Of a stretch of 64,000 bases of DNA, positions 47,391-59,100 are shown one piece after another (the first letter of the stretch is position 1; the number at the start of each line of letters is the position of its first letter). The stretch comes from Abelmoschus esculentus (Eukaryota > Streptophyta > Magnoliopsida > Malvales > Malvaceae). Under the pieces are notes generated by a model that worked only from the letters and a program-made list of their open reading frames with translations, did no database searches and had not been told where the DNA came from. The stretch is taken from NCBI GenBank assembly GCA_035048815.1, contig JAUCBN010000001.1:16507001-16571000 (forward strand). Direction: 5' to 3'. The position numbers were made by a program, and so were the translations under genes.

Positions 47391-48670
47391 TGATAAGTGC
47401 TCAACTCACTATCACTTTTTACACTTTTCAAGGGCATTAATCATCAATTATACACCTAATTAGACCAATGCATAGACTCAATATGATATATTTAGGGATT
47501 GAGCTATTAAAGATAATATTTATAGAAAATGCATACTTTATTACATTTTTATGTCTGTGTAGGAACAAGTATTGCCACGGCAACAAACTGCGGCCGAGGC
47601 AGGACCTGATGCCGAGGCAGTAGAGGACAAATAGCAATATGGCAGGCAAACTGAGGAGAAAAATGAGAACATTACTGGACAAGAAGTCCAAGGATTGGAG
47701 TTGGAAAACACAAGAAAAGCCCAAAGATAAGGTCACGCGGGAAAGCTTTCTAGAAGAATTAAACTTGGAAAAGTTTAACCTATGTACATGACTTATTCCC
47801 TACTCCATGTTGTATTCTACTTAGGAAACGTTTTCCCTAGGCCAAGCCTATATAAGGCATAGCCGTTCAAAGGAAGAGGAGAGCCGAATTGAGAGAGTTC
47901 ACCCTAGGAATCATTGTTATTCATTACATCATGTTCTAAGCTTTCTTAGGTTTTAGGTGAAAGTTGTTAAGTATTAGTGAGAAAAGATTGTATCTTGTTT
48001 CTTGTTTCAATGAAATAAAATATCAAAGTTTGCTTACTCTTTGTCATTCTTTGTTCTTGCATCCAAGCTCGAGAGAGAAGTTTGTAAGTAATTTGTTTGT
48101 CTAGACTCGGGAGAGTTAGACTCACGAAAGGAGTATGTATGGTATTTGAATTGATTGGAAAATACTAACTCAGCCTAGGGATAGGTTGGAGTTTCAGCGG
48201 CTAAAAGAAGTATGGGATTGGTTGTTGGTTATAATTGATTAACGCCGGAAGGTATCATCAAGGACTAGCCATCAATAGTGTTTCGATTTAGGGATAAGCG
48301 GATCTATAAAAGGATACTTTACCGAACTTTGGTAAAATCTTCCTAAGGGCAAGGGATTGTCGCGGAAAAAAACACTATTGTTGTCGAGACAGTAATCTAC
48401 AATACTGCCGAGGCAGTATAGTGCAATTGCATTCGACAAAAACAGATCAATCTAATCCACTATACAACACAATTGGATCCTGCCCTCTTTCTCAATTTGA
48501 TCTCCTTTTATTTAGTTGTCTTTAATTATTTTATTTAGATTAATCAAAATTTAACTACTTGTGTTTTTATTTTTTTTCAAAGCAAGAAGACAGAAGGAGA
48601 CATATTAAGTATACCAATCTCTGGGAGAGGATATCTGATTACTCATCACTTTATTACTTGACGACGTGTC
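47391..48670 (+). repeat. 3' LTR of element F, 3' end truncated
   Basis: Starts TGATAAGTGCTCAACTC; TATATAA at 47849-47855; TACTGCCGAGGCAGTA inverted repeat at 48403-48418. It stops at TTGACGACGTGTC, about 45 bases short of the LTR end seen in D, where an RT fragment begins. Confidence 0.87.
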
Positions 48671-49392
48671 AATCACTACCCTCTTCCAAAGATTGATGAT
48701 CTGTTTATCAGTTACGGGGTACCTGAGTATTTTTGAAGATAGAGCTAAGGTCCAGTTATTTCTAGTTAAAGGTGGTTGAAGAGGATGTTTAGAAAACCAC
48801 TTTTAGGATCTTTCTTGGTAATGACTTTTGGCAATGTCTTTTGGGCTTACCAATGCTCCAAAAATGTTCATAGATCTCATAAACCAGATCTAGATTAGTT
48901 TGTTGTGGTTTTCATAGATGATATCTTGGTCTACTCTTAGTTGGAAGAAAATCATGATGGATATCTTCAAGTTGTGCTTCAAACGTTGAAGGACAAACAT
49001 CTTTATGAAAAGCTTAGCAAGTGTGAGTTTTGGCTTTTAGAGGAAGCATTTTCAGTTCATATTGTGGCAGCCGATGGGATCCGTTTTGATCCCCAAAAGA
49101 TCCAAGCTATAATGGAGTTGAAAATGCCTAGAAAAGTCTTCGAGGTCCGTAGTTTTCTTGGACTTGCGAGATATTATTGACAGTTTGTGAAGGGTTTCTC
49201 AATCTTGGTTGCACTATTGACCAAGATGTTGAAAATGGAGTTCCCTTTGTTTGGAATGAGAGGAGACGATATTGCTTTGAACAGTTAAAGGCTTACCATA
49301 CCAAGTCACTAGTTTTGACTCAACCAGAGTAAGGAAAGGACTATGTTGTGTTCATTGATACATCATTTAATGGTTTAGGGTGTGTTCTTTTA
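48671..49392 (+). pseudogene. Element M: Del-like reverse transcriptase and RNase H fragment
   Basis: Starts abruptly with HYPLPKIDDLF, passes through damaged MTFG..A (MPFGLTNAP equivalent) and FVVVFIDDILVYS with an intact YxDD-equivalent, then LQTLKDKHLYEKLSKCEFWL, DGIRFDPQKIQAI and VRSFLGLARYY, and ends in the RNase H opening FIDTSFNGLGCVLL. Stops and shifts are frequent. It is closer to element C than to E in motif wording, so it is not the continuation of the RT of E cut at 19633. Both ends are cut by LTRs. Confidence 0.85.
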
Positions 49393-50837
49393 ACATCCTA
49401 AAAATAGACTTTGATGTTATCAAGGTCGGATCAAGGGTTTGGTTGATCCGATCAAGCCAATTAACCTAAATCCGGGAATTAATTTTTATAAATGATTTTC
49501 AAAGGAAATAAAATATGGAAAAAATACTCTAAAATTCTTATTTGGACTCTATTTGAATTTGGTAAATTCAATTTTGTAAAATTACACTGTGAACCTTGAC
49601 ATTTTGAAAAGTAGTAACTATTTTGTAAAAATGACTATTTTAGTGACTAAAATATGATTGGGTCAAAACTTAGAATCTTTAAGGGTCTATTTATCCAATA
49701 TTTCTCATCAGATCTAACTTTGTAAAAATCACTTTTATAACTTATTTTAATCACCAATTAAAATTTAATTGATGCATATTTCCCATTTTTCAGCAAAGTC
49801 ACAATTTCACGTAACTTCACATTTTCTCTCAACTTCTCCCAATTTACTTGGTTTCCAATCAAATTTATCTTCAATTTCAGCAAGTTAAATCACACCTTTT
49901 GATTCAATTTCGTTCACATTATTTTCTCCTTATTTCTCATCAATTTCCTTACAATTTACAACTTGTTTTTCATGGGTTTTTCAATTGAAAGGAGGTTGGA
50001 TCATGTTTGGAGGTAAGAAATCATTCACACCTCTGAATTTTGAATTCTTTATTGAAATTCTCAAGTGTTTGATCCATTATATTGAGTTCTTGATTTTTTT
50101 ATGGTTTTAATTGATGATTTTTGTTTTTTATCGGTTAATTTTGACTGAATTGATGCAATCACGTAATAAAGTGATACATGATTGTTTTCAATGAGTAAAT
50201 CAATGAATTTTGATATGTTTTAACATGAAATTAATGGTTCTTGGATGGGTAAACCTGGATCTTAGGTTTTGGTAGTGTTAATTGGCTTAAATCTTCGGTT
50301 TATGGCTTCATTGGGTGGCTGAATGTTTTATGTTGGTTTAAGATGATTAGATCATGGTTTTTGGTTGTGTTTTGTTGCTCATAGGTTGTGTTTTTTGTTG
50401 TCTAAGGGCTGGAGGTTGTTTGGATGGGTTTCAGACATGTTTTTAGTTTTCTTAGATGTAATTTTTTAGGGTTGTTTGGTTGGAAAGTGTGGAAGGTTGA
50501 TTGAATACATTAATGTGAATTAATCCCTCTGTTTTTTTGTGTTAAAACAGTTCAAGGTATTGTTCTAAGTGTTGGAAGTGTTTCGGAAAAGGCGAGAATG
50601 ATGGTTGGCTTCGGTAAGCTAGTTTTGAACAAGTGGTGAGTGGGTTGCCGTATCGGCAAGGTTATACTTATTTTATCAAAGGTTTGAGGGTCTAAGGATA
50701 GTGTGAAAAACACCCCCACACTCGTAAGTAAGTTAAATGGTTTCGCACTCATAATGGTTTCCATATCGTTCCATAATTGTCATATTTTACTCATGCTCTT
50801 AATGTAATTTTTGTATATGTGATTTATGCATGAGAAA
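49393..50837 (+). mobile_element. Element M: diverged Del/Tekay-type LTR, truncated
   Basis: Begins TTAACATCCTAAAAATAG and follows the LTR A order: AAACTTAGAATCTTTA, the CTCTCAACTTCTCCC pyrimidine block and TTCTTTATTGAAATTCTCAAGTGTTTGATCC, with low identity. It has no clear 3' terminus before element K begins. RNase H joins straight to it, so about two thirds of pol was deleted. Confidence 0.65.
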
Positions 50838-52505
50838 TGATAAGTGTTTAGCGTACAAGTTGTGTTCATTGTTTTCAATTGATATCGGATATGTTTTAGC
50901 AATTGAACATTTTACGAGTTTTATTAATATCTATGCTTTTGGTAGCATATCCAATGATTGGTGTTTACGCTCTAAAAAGCGTATATTTTATATCCATTTA
51001 CTTAAGGTTTTGTTTGATTCCAAGTTTATTTGTATTGCATTTAGTTTCATTTCATGTGCATTTGCATTTAGTTTAGGTTTTTATTTTATTTTCTCTTTTA
51101 TTTTAAAAGATTCTACTTTGAAGGGTATTTTCTTGGTTTTGACGTGCAAATTGCTGGAGAAAAGTTGAAAGATTGGAAGAGATGCTTTAGCATATTTCTC
51201 AAGTGTTGGATCAGACATCAAGGATGCTATAGCATTGTGGGCGGACAAAACAAAACAAAAGAAAGGACATACATGTAGCCCACTGTCCTCACGCGTTCTC
51301 CAGGCCAGCTGCACCTGCTATGCAGGCATTGCACCTCCTTTGCAGACGTTGCACCACTCCTATAGACCTGTATTTTACTGCCATCTGCTGCTGCAAATGT
51401 TAGGGAATATTCCTTTGCACCATTAGGATACAAAACCCTTGAAGCCTCCTATAAATATAACCTCAAGCCTCCTTCTACAAGTGTGGTGAAGTAGAGCTGA
51501 AAAAGTAGCAAGAAAGCTAAAGAGAAAAATGAGTGAACTTTTAGAGAGCACGAGGGAGAAGAAAGAAGAAAGGAGTCCACTTTCCTTCGTCTTCAACCTC
51601 TAGCCAAGCCACCATTGTTGGAGAGCTTCAAGAAAGGGATTTGCACGACTTCGAGAGGAGTGACAATATAGATAAAGCTTTACGGAACATGCATTTGAGA
51701 CTTCCTTCCTCTTCGCTTTGTTTACCTCTTTTCTATGTTGTTGAAAATATATTGCAAAGGACGAAAGTTGAATAGTTTTTCTTACCTAGCTATGAACTAA
51801 ACTAATATGGCTAAGGCTTGTTATGGATGATCTTTATTTATTTTCAATGAATGTTTATTGTTTCCAGTATTTAACTTTGTGTTTTATTCAAGAAAGCTAA
51901 CACCTTTTTCCTATAAACCTTGGTTTGTAAGAGCACTAGGAGGTAGACATAGCTCAAGGAGTTTGAGAAGCTTAGATCTAGGGATAGACAAAGCTAAATC
52001 AACTTGAACAATGGGATTACTGCTGGAGCAGAATCCTAACTCTCCTTAGGGATAAGGTAGAGTTTCAACGACTAAAAGGGGTAACACTTTATCAACATTA
52101 GAAGTGTTAAGATTGAGACCGAGAGGTAATGCTTTAGCATTTTTGAGTGTTAGGCCTTCTAACTAGGGATAATGGAGGCATTTTTAGTAAACTCTGTCGA
52201 ATAATTGTTTAACCAATGGAACAGTAAGCCTTTATGATAAGAAGTAGGACCTTTTCCATAGAAAGTCTAGCCTATCTTAAGCTTGAATATCTTTTATGTA
52301 TTGTGTTTGTGCAACTTTATTTTATTTACTCCGTTATTTGTTTATTTTGCTACCGCTTTTCTGTGACAAGCTTTATTTTGCTACCACATTCTTCGTGACA
52401 TCTTTAATTTGCTAAAGCATTTGGGTGACACTTGCAGAATTGCTTTAGCATATGTCCATACAAAGGATTATTTTATCTTTTGTGTATGTTAACTTTGTGT
52501 TTTGT
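50838..52505 (+). mobile_element. Element K: LTR of an unclassified Athila/Tat-like family; right edge uncertain
   Basis: Starts TGATAAGTGTTTAGCG. It has TATAAATA at 51450-51457 and the GGGATAAGGTAGAGTTTCAACGACTAAAAG block typical of the 3' half of these LTRs. It carries the palindromic word ATGCTWTAGCAT repeatedly (51182, 51224, 52129, with variants near 52410 and 52440). The right end is placed where minus-strand env-like coding begins. No target duplication or PBS found. Confidence 0.6.
51450..51457 (+). promoter_or_regulatory. LTR promoter TATA box, element K
   Basis: CCTCCTATAAATATAACCTC, followed about 30-50 bp downstream by a purine-rich leader. Good match to a plant TATA consensus. 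Confidence 0.55.
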
Positions 52506-53260
52506 TTAGTAGATAACCCTTTCATTCCTTCAAAAATCTCATCAAAATCATCTTCCGGGATATCCCTTTTTTGGCACAACGCGGTGATTAAGTTCGGGAA
52601 TATGAGGGGGATCTTGGGGCATTTCTAACAAGCATGCGTCTCTTGCACAATAATCCTTCCTATGTCTACTTGGAAGCCAAAGAGAATGGAATGCAACAGC
52701 ATAAGTCGAGGCAAACTCATAGTAGTGTGATGTGAAGTGGGCAACAACTTATATCTCATGAAGTGGTTCCACAACTGGGCTTTAGGAAGCAAAGACTCTC
52801 GGTTCATCGTGTGCCTCATTGTTTGCATGGCAATTCACTCGGTCTCGGGCAGACAAAGGTCATCCATCACACCTTGATAGGTTTCATAATCAGCCTCTTC
52901 TTCCTTCTTCTCATGTTGGTCTACTCCTTGAGGGATCTTGAAGAATCAGTTGATGGCGGTGTTTGTGAAGTGAATATTTTTTCCCCGGACATATACAGAT
53001 TTCTGGTCTGGGCTATGGATATTGGCATAGAATTCACGCACTAATGTTGCATTGACAGAGCCTGGATGGGCGGCAAACTTCTGCCAATGGTGGCGCGCCA
53101 CCACATCCTTCACCTCTGGTCCCATCTCGTCGGAGAGGATGAAGCCAAGTTCAAAGAAAAGTCTTCAGTTCTTGAAGGTTTTAAATATTTCTTCTGTCGC
53201 ACCATCCATAAAAATTACAGGAGGGGGTGGTGCGGATCCTAAGGGCCTGGCTCGTACCAT
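52506..53260 (-). pseudogene. Env-like (PF20167-type) gene of an Athila element, 3' truncated
   Basis: On the minus strand a start MVRARPLGSAPPPPVIFMDG is followed by a stop near 53170, then FFELGFILSDEMGPEVKDVVARHHW, the family signature ATLVREFYANI, VYVRGKNIHFTNTAIN, KEEADYETYQGVMDDL and LLPKAQLWNHFMRYKLLPTSHHTTMSLPRL. It belongs to a different subfamily from D and F (N-terminus and wording differ). It joins directly to the cut U5 side of LTR G; gag and pol of its element are missing. The left end fades into element K. Confidence 0.8.
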
Positions 53261-53346
53261 CTTGGATTTGAAAGAAAGGAGAGAAAGTAGGAAAGCTTGA
53301 AGCTTTTGTTAATGGTGGGAGAACGTTTTCGGCTATGGGGGTGGGT

Positions 53347-54414
53347 ACTGCAGATATTGTCTCGGCAACGACAATGTTCTCTACCGTGGCAATCTCTTGC
53401 TCTTGGGCAGATTTACCAAAGTTCGGCAAAGTATGCTTTAATGATTCCGCTTATCTATAAGTCGAAATATTGTTGATGACCAGTCCTTGATGATACCTCT
53501 TAGCGTGAATCAATTATAATCACCAACCAATCCTACACTTCTCTTAGCCGCTGAAACTCTTAACCTATCTCTAGGTCGAGTTAGTGTTTCCCGATTGAAA
53601 TACCGTACTTATCTTTCATGAATCTAACTCTCTCGATATTAGATAAATGGATTACTCACAAACTTCTCTCTTGAGCTTGAATGCAAGAACAAGGAATGGC
53701 AAAGAATAAGCAAGCTTCGATATTTTATTGCATAGAAATAAGAAACAAATTACAATCTTCTCTCACAAATACTCGACAACCTTCACCTAAACCCTAGGGG
53801 ACGATGGAGGAGTTTAGGGTTTTCTATGAACACTTGATTTCAAGATATTCTCCTCTCTACGTAGGCCATGGTTTATATAGGCTTGGCCTAGGACAAACCT
53901 TTCCTAAGTAGGAATACTACTTGGAGTAGGATTACAATAATTTTTATAAATAAAATATTTCCAAGTTTATTCTTATAAGGATTCTTTTCCCACATGGCCT
54001 TTGATATTGACTTTTCGTGTGTTTTCTAGCTCCGATTTCTATGTCGCTTGTTTTAAAACGTTCATCTTATTTTTCTCTTCAAATCGCCTACCATATTTAC
54101 ATTTGCCTTTTCGGATGCTGTCGCGGCATCAATGTGCTACCGAGGCGGATACTTATCTGCATTTTAGCTTCAGTTTCTAGCATTCATCTTCTTTGCTTGA
54201 CAATTCCTATGATGCAGTTTCTTGTCTTAAGAAAGAAAACCATTAAATGCATATGTTTTATGCTAAATAATAGATAAATTCATGTATTGAGTGTTCGGAT
54301 GCTGAAGTATAAAAAATGACTAGAAATATCCGGTATTGCCATTAAATTTGTTCTTTACTAGCAATAGTCGAGTGGGAGAATGATATAAAAAATAGGACTT
54401 TTGAGCACTTATCA
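53347..54414 (-). mobile_element. LTR G, 3' LTR of element J, truncated in U5
   Basis: On the minus strand it starts TGATAAGTGCTCAAAAG right after a GTTTGGGGGCG polypurine tract (54415-54425). It passes TAGCATCCGAACAC and a CCTATATAAACC promoter block near 53870-53880, and stops near 53347, about 250-300 bp short of a full LTR. Same subfamily as L. Confidence 0.78.
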
Positions 54415-55266
54415 CGCCCCCAAACTCGAACTATTACTTGTCCTCAAGCAATGCGAAAGATAATAAAAAATAATCGAGTGGGAAAATGATGTAAAAGATA
54501 AGGACTTTTAGGTACTCATTAATGAGAAAGGTCTCATGAAGTCTATGCCCTATACGTCAAATAACTCGATCTCCAATATATTTTGGCGTGGAATTTCATG
54601 ACGTTTGGAGATGTTCCCAGTCTTCTGACATCGGTCGCAGGCTTGGTAAAATGCCTGGGCATCTTTGAATAAGGTAGGCTAATAAAAACCTAATTGGAGG
54701 ATCTTTGCAGCAGTCTTCATTCCTTCGAAGTGACCTCCACATTGGCCTGTGTGACTGTGATGCAGAATATCACGTTGCTCTTCTTCAAGGACACACCTTC
54801 AGATAATTTGATCGGCATAATGCTTGAACAGGTATGGCTCATCCAAGAAATAGAACCGCGCGTCGTTTCTAAATTTCTTCCTTCCTTGGTTAGTCATGTC
54901 AAAAGGTAAAATATCACTAACAAGAAAATTAGCAATGTCATCGTATAATAGAATTGCCGTGGCATAAAGAATTTTCTCATTAGGAAATTTATCATGTATT
55001 TCAATTTTATCATGATATTCCAGGTTAACTTATAACCTAGATAGATGATCAGCAACTTGGTTTTTGTTCCCTTCCTATCTAACTTCTCTAAATCAAATTC
55101 TTGCAATAACAATATCCATTTAATGAGCCTAGGTTTGACATCCTTTTTATCACTAAGTACTTAATCGCCGAGTGATCGGTGTGAACAATGACCTTAGTGC
55201 CTATCAAGTATGACCTAAATTTGTCAAATGCAAATACCACGACAAGTAGCTCTTTTTCTGTGGTAG
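54415..55266 (-). pseudogene. Element J: end of RNase H and N-terminal integrase (Athila-type)
   Basis: On the minus strand: YTTTEKELLVVVFAFDKFRSYL, VHTDHSAIKYL (RNase H), then FDLEKLDRKGT, a spacer, and the integrase zinc domain HHSHTGQCGGHFEGMKTAAKIL ... CDRCQKTGNIS (HHCC visible), and ELFDV.GIDFMRPF with the first catalytic Asp and a TAG in place of Trp. The rest of integrase is deleted and the sequence joins the PPT region (54415-54480). It continues upstream at 59882 beyond the solo LTR H. Confidence 0.87.
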
Positions 55267-55271
55267 TATAG
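55267..55271 (+). repeat. Target-site duplication TATAG of solo LTR H, left copy
   Basis: TATAG repeats exactly at 59882-59886; removing H restores the RNase H reading ...LNDAQLNY / YTTTEKELL. Confidence 0.9.
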
Positions 55272-56155
55272 TGATAAGTGCTCAATTCACTATAACTTTT
55301 TAAACCTTTCATGGGCAATAATCACTCAATCTAAAACTACTTAGACTAATGCATGTACATAATGTGAGATATTTAGGTAATTTGCTTTTGTGATTTATGA
55401 AAATGATATTTATAGAAAATACAAGCTTTACGATACCATTGTATATTTGCAGGTAAATCAGATGCCGCGATAGTGATTGAGGCCAAGGCAGAACCTGGTG
55501 CCGCTGTAGCACCTGAAAGACAAGTACCAATATTGTAGGCGAGCTGAAGAGAAAAATGATTTGAACATTTTTGGACAAGCGGCACAGGGATCGAAGCTGG
55601 GAAGCGCGTAGAAAGCCCAAGTCAAAGGCCACGCGAGAAAAGAATCCTTGTTAGAATAAACTTAGAAATAAAACATATATTTTTATTTATGTACTTGACT
55701 TGTGTTTTACTCCAAGTTGTATTCCTATTTAGGAAATGTTTTCCTTAGGACAAGCCTATATAAACCATAACTGTCTAAGGAGAAAAAATCAATCGGAGAC
55801 TAGAAAGCCTAATTAGAGAATTCACCTTAGATTTTAGAGTTTTGTTTAATTTTCATTATGTCCTAATTTCTTTTAGGCTTAGGTGAAAGTTGTAGAGTAT
55901 TTTTGAGAAGAGATTGAACTTTGTTTTCTTGTTTCAATGCAATAAAATATCAAGGTTTGCTTATCCTTTGCCATTCATTGTTCTTGCATTCAAGCTCGGG
56001 AGAGAAGTTTGTGAGTAATCTATTTATCTAATATCGTGAGATTTAGATTCACAAAAAAATAAGTATAGTATTTTTCTATTCAGAAAATACTAACTCGGCC
56101 TAAAGATAGGTTAGAGTTTCAGCGGCTAAAAGAAGTGTGGGATTGGTTGGTGATT

Positions 56156-56160
56156 ATAAA
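56156..56160 (+). repeat. Target-site duplication of nested solo LTR, left copy (ATAAA)
   Basis: ATAAA here and ATAAT at 59392-59396; four of five match, and the junction rejoins GATTATAATTGATTC as in sister LTRs. Confidence 0.75.
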
Positions 56161-59100
56161 TGTAACCCCCTTAGCCCGGCCTAGACGGAACCGGCACTAA
56201 CGGGTTACACGAGGAATATCAAACCAAACCCGCAAAGGTTCGATTCGATAAACAACCCTAAAACCGATATATTTTTTATTTTATCTTACTAGATGCACAA
56301 TCTTATTCCTACGTGACAAGGTCTCATACAAAGCATTGTCAGTAACACATTAATTAAAATCAACCATCCGATTAAACACTAACATAGATTAAGGACTAAA
56401 ACGTAAAAATTTTAAATGCTATTAACAAAATATAAATTCTCTTCATCAAATTTCAATTAAGCATATAAGAGTTCCTCACAGCAAATTTCAACTCAAACGG
56501 ATCATTCTAACATTGTTAATTGCATGTTCTTATAATTTAGGAATCAAAATGTAAATCTTCCAAAATAAAAGGACTTCATCCAATTTAGGATTACCATCTT
56601 GGAATTAAATCAACTTTATATTTGCATGCAAAATTTCAGCTCAAAATAACATCGGTAAGTACCTTAATCGAACAAAGGAAGATATCTGGGACTAAAGTAT
56701 AATTTCTAGCAACTTTCAATTCTTGGTGATTGGTATACTTAATTAGCAACATATAGCACATAATCAACAACGTCACGGACTTCAATCAAGCTATAGGCAT
56801 GCTCCCTAGAAAAATGATTAACAACATAACAATTATGTTAGTACATGCTTCATCAATTCAAACCATTCCAAAGTACAACAATTAGCAATCAAACAATAAT
56901 GGTCTTATTACAACATAAACCAAAGTCTAAGTACACACTCCTCACATAGGTTGGGTTACACATTGCCTTGCCCAATTTGTTTGCCAAAAACATACCAAAT
57001 TCAAAGTGATTCTTCCCCTTGGTTTCCTTACCTCGAACGAAGCTCCAAGTGCCTTTATTTCTCTGCATGGATGAAAAGAGAGCTTAAGCAAACATGCTTA
57101 GTGAGGAAGCTCTACACAAATTATCAATGCATCTATTTAAAATCATGATGAAACCATAGTTTGTAATACATTATTAAATCATGCATGCTAACATTTCATG
57201 CTCATGTTCTCAAAATCATATGCATCCTTGAGTTCACATAATCTTATCAAAACAATTTATAAATGATGCACAATGTCCATATCAAATTCATGTATGTATA
57301 TTGGCTTTCTAGTGACCACTTTAATGTGAACCTTGAGCTCACCGAATACACGGATCCATGAGACCATTGTCTCGTCATGACACGAAGTCACCATTGACAT
57401 GACACGAAGTCACCATTGACATGACACGAAGTCACCATTAGCACTACCACGCACGATCGGGCACATAGTCACCCTTGTTACGTGTAGGCGGCTCTACCAC
57501 GCACGGTTGGACACAAAGTCACCCTTGTTATGTGTAGGCAATATTCTGTATTCTCAGTTTTGATTATAGTGCACTTAAGACAATCCTAATGACATATCAT
57601 TCGTATTCAAATCTAAAGTTAGTGTCACTAAGCTAATATCATAATCAAATGTACATGATAACTTGCTGCTCATAATGCATGCATAAAATGTTCAACAAAT
57701 GAACCAAAGTCATGCTCAAAGGCACCATCATGTATAAGACAATTAACCATATTGTCTTCCAAATCATATAACTTACTGCTCATAATGCATGCATAAAATG
57801 TTCAACAAATGAACCAAAGCCATGCCCAAAGGCACCATCATGTATAAGGCAAATAACCATGTTGTATTCCAAAACATTTCTCATAATCATGGATGCTAAA
57901 TAAGCCATGCATTTCAGCAAGTAATTCTCATGTATGCACCATTTTAAAACATGCTCATGCACTTCCATAAATCCCATTGCATTACCAATAAAATACCTTG
58001 TCAAAAATAGCCGAAACTCATATCGGTTCATCAAAACAATTGCTTTACTTACTCTTGAACTATGGAAGGTTTTCACACTCTTCCATAGCCCCAAAAACAA
58101 AACGTACCAAACGCGATTCGCTTTAAAATCTGTAACCACTCACCAACAAGTGAAACGAGCTTTCGCCGCTATCCGATGATCGCACCAACGCACCGGCAAT
58201 CAAGATTCTTCTTGTACCTCTTATATAACATTAAAAACATAGCATTCTCACATCATAACATGCTCAAACCAACAACCATATCCGATCACCATTAAACAAC
58301 CAAAAACTTAGCCGAAAAGACCGAAAACTAAGCTGAAACGTATCCGAACAACATCAGCCCAAAAACTAACGAATCTAACATCTAATCCACCTCAATTATG
58401 ATCCAAAAACACATCCAAACCATCCTTATACCTCCAGCAACATTTAAGCATCTAAAATATCCCATAAAACAACCGAAAAGCACCTTAAAACTACACCGAT
58501 TGCATTATTCCGGGATTAAATTAATGTACTATCAAAAGAAAACTCAATTAATCATTAAACTCACATAAAAACATGATTGAATTCATCTAATTTCTAGCAT
58601 TAAATGAGATCCAAAAAGATTTCACAAAAACATCTCAAAATCACTAGATCTAACATTAAAAACATAGAATCAAGATTTTATTCAAAGATTAGCAAGCTAA
58701 TACTTGGGAATTTCAATAAAGAACCTTAGAAAAGAATAAAAATCCATAAAATTACCTTTAAGATCTATTCACCAAAAATATGTATTTTTCCCCTTCTTGA
58801 TTCCTTGCAATTTGATGTAGATTTGATGAAATTGATGCTTAGGTATTGTAAAGGATGGAAAGATGATGCAAGTGATGTAATCTTTGTGGAAAAAGATGCA
58901 AAAATCAGCAAGGAATTGAAGAGAAAGTGGAGAGAAAATGAGAGAAAAGTGGTTTTTTTTAGAAAAATGATTAAAAATCCAATTAAAGTCATTAAAAATA
59001 TTTTTTGTTGAATAAATCATTATTAAAAATTAGAAATGAGTTTATGGCCCTCTAAGGATTCTAAGTTTAGCTTGTTTTTCAATTTAGTCACTAAAATTCA

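Larger units (their letters stand above)
20649..48670 (+). mobile_element. Element F: pol-less Athila-type retrotransposon, split by element B
   Basis: Plus-strand order: 5' LTR, tRNA-Asp-type PBS, gag, [element B, 23645-43926], end of protease, internal promoter, env-like gene, PPT, 3' LTR. No RT, RNase H or integrase is present between protease and the env-like gene, so like D it was non-autonomous. The outer edges have no matching target duplication, because the 3' LTR is truncated at 48670. Confidence 0.85.

Noticed and set aside
48671..49392. Continuation of the RT of element E cut at 19633
   Set aside because: Motif wording (LSKCEFWL, VRSFLGLARYY) is Del-like, while E opens with RGIEHQIDF, a CRM/Galadriel-like form.
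50830..51168. 112-residue hydrophobic frame, possible membrane protein
   Set aside because: T-rich start of LTR K; Phe/Leu/Ile content is compositional and no start context or homology is recognised.
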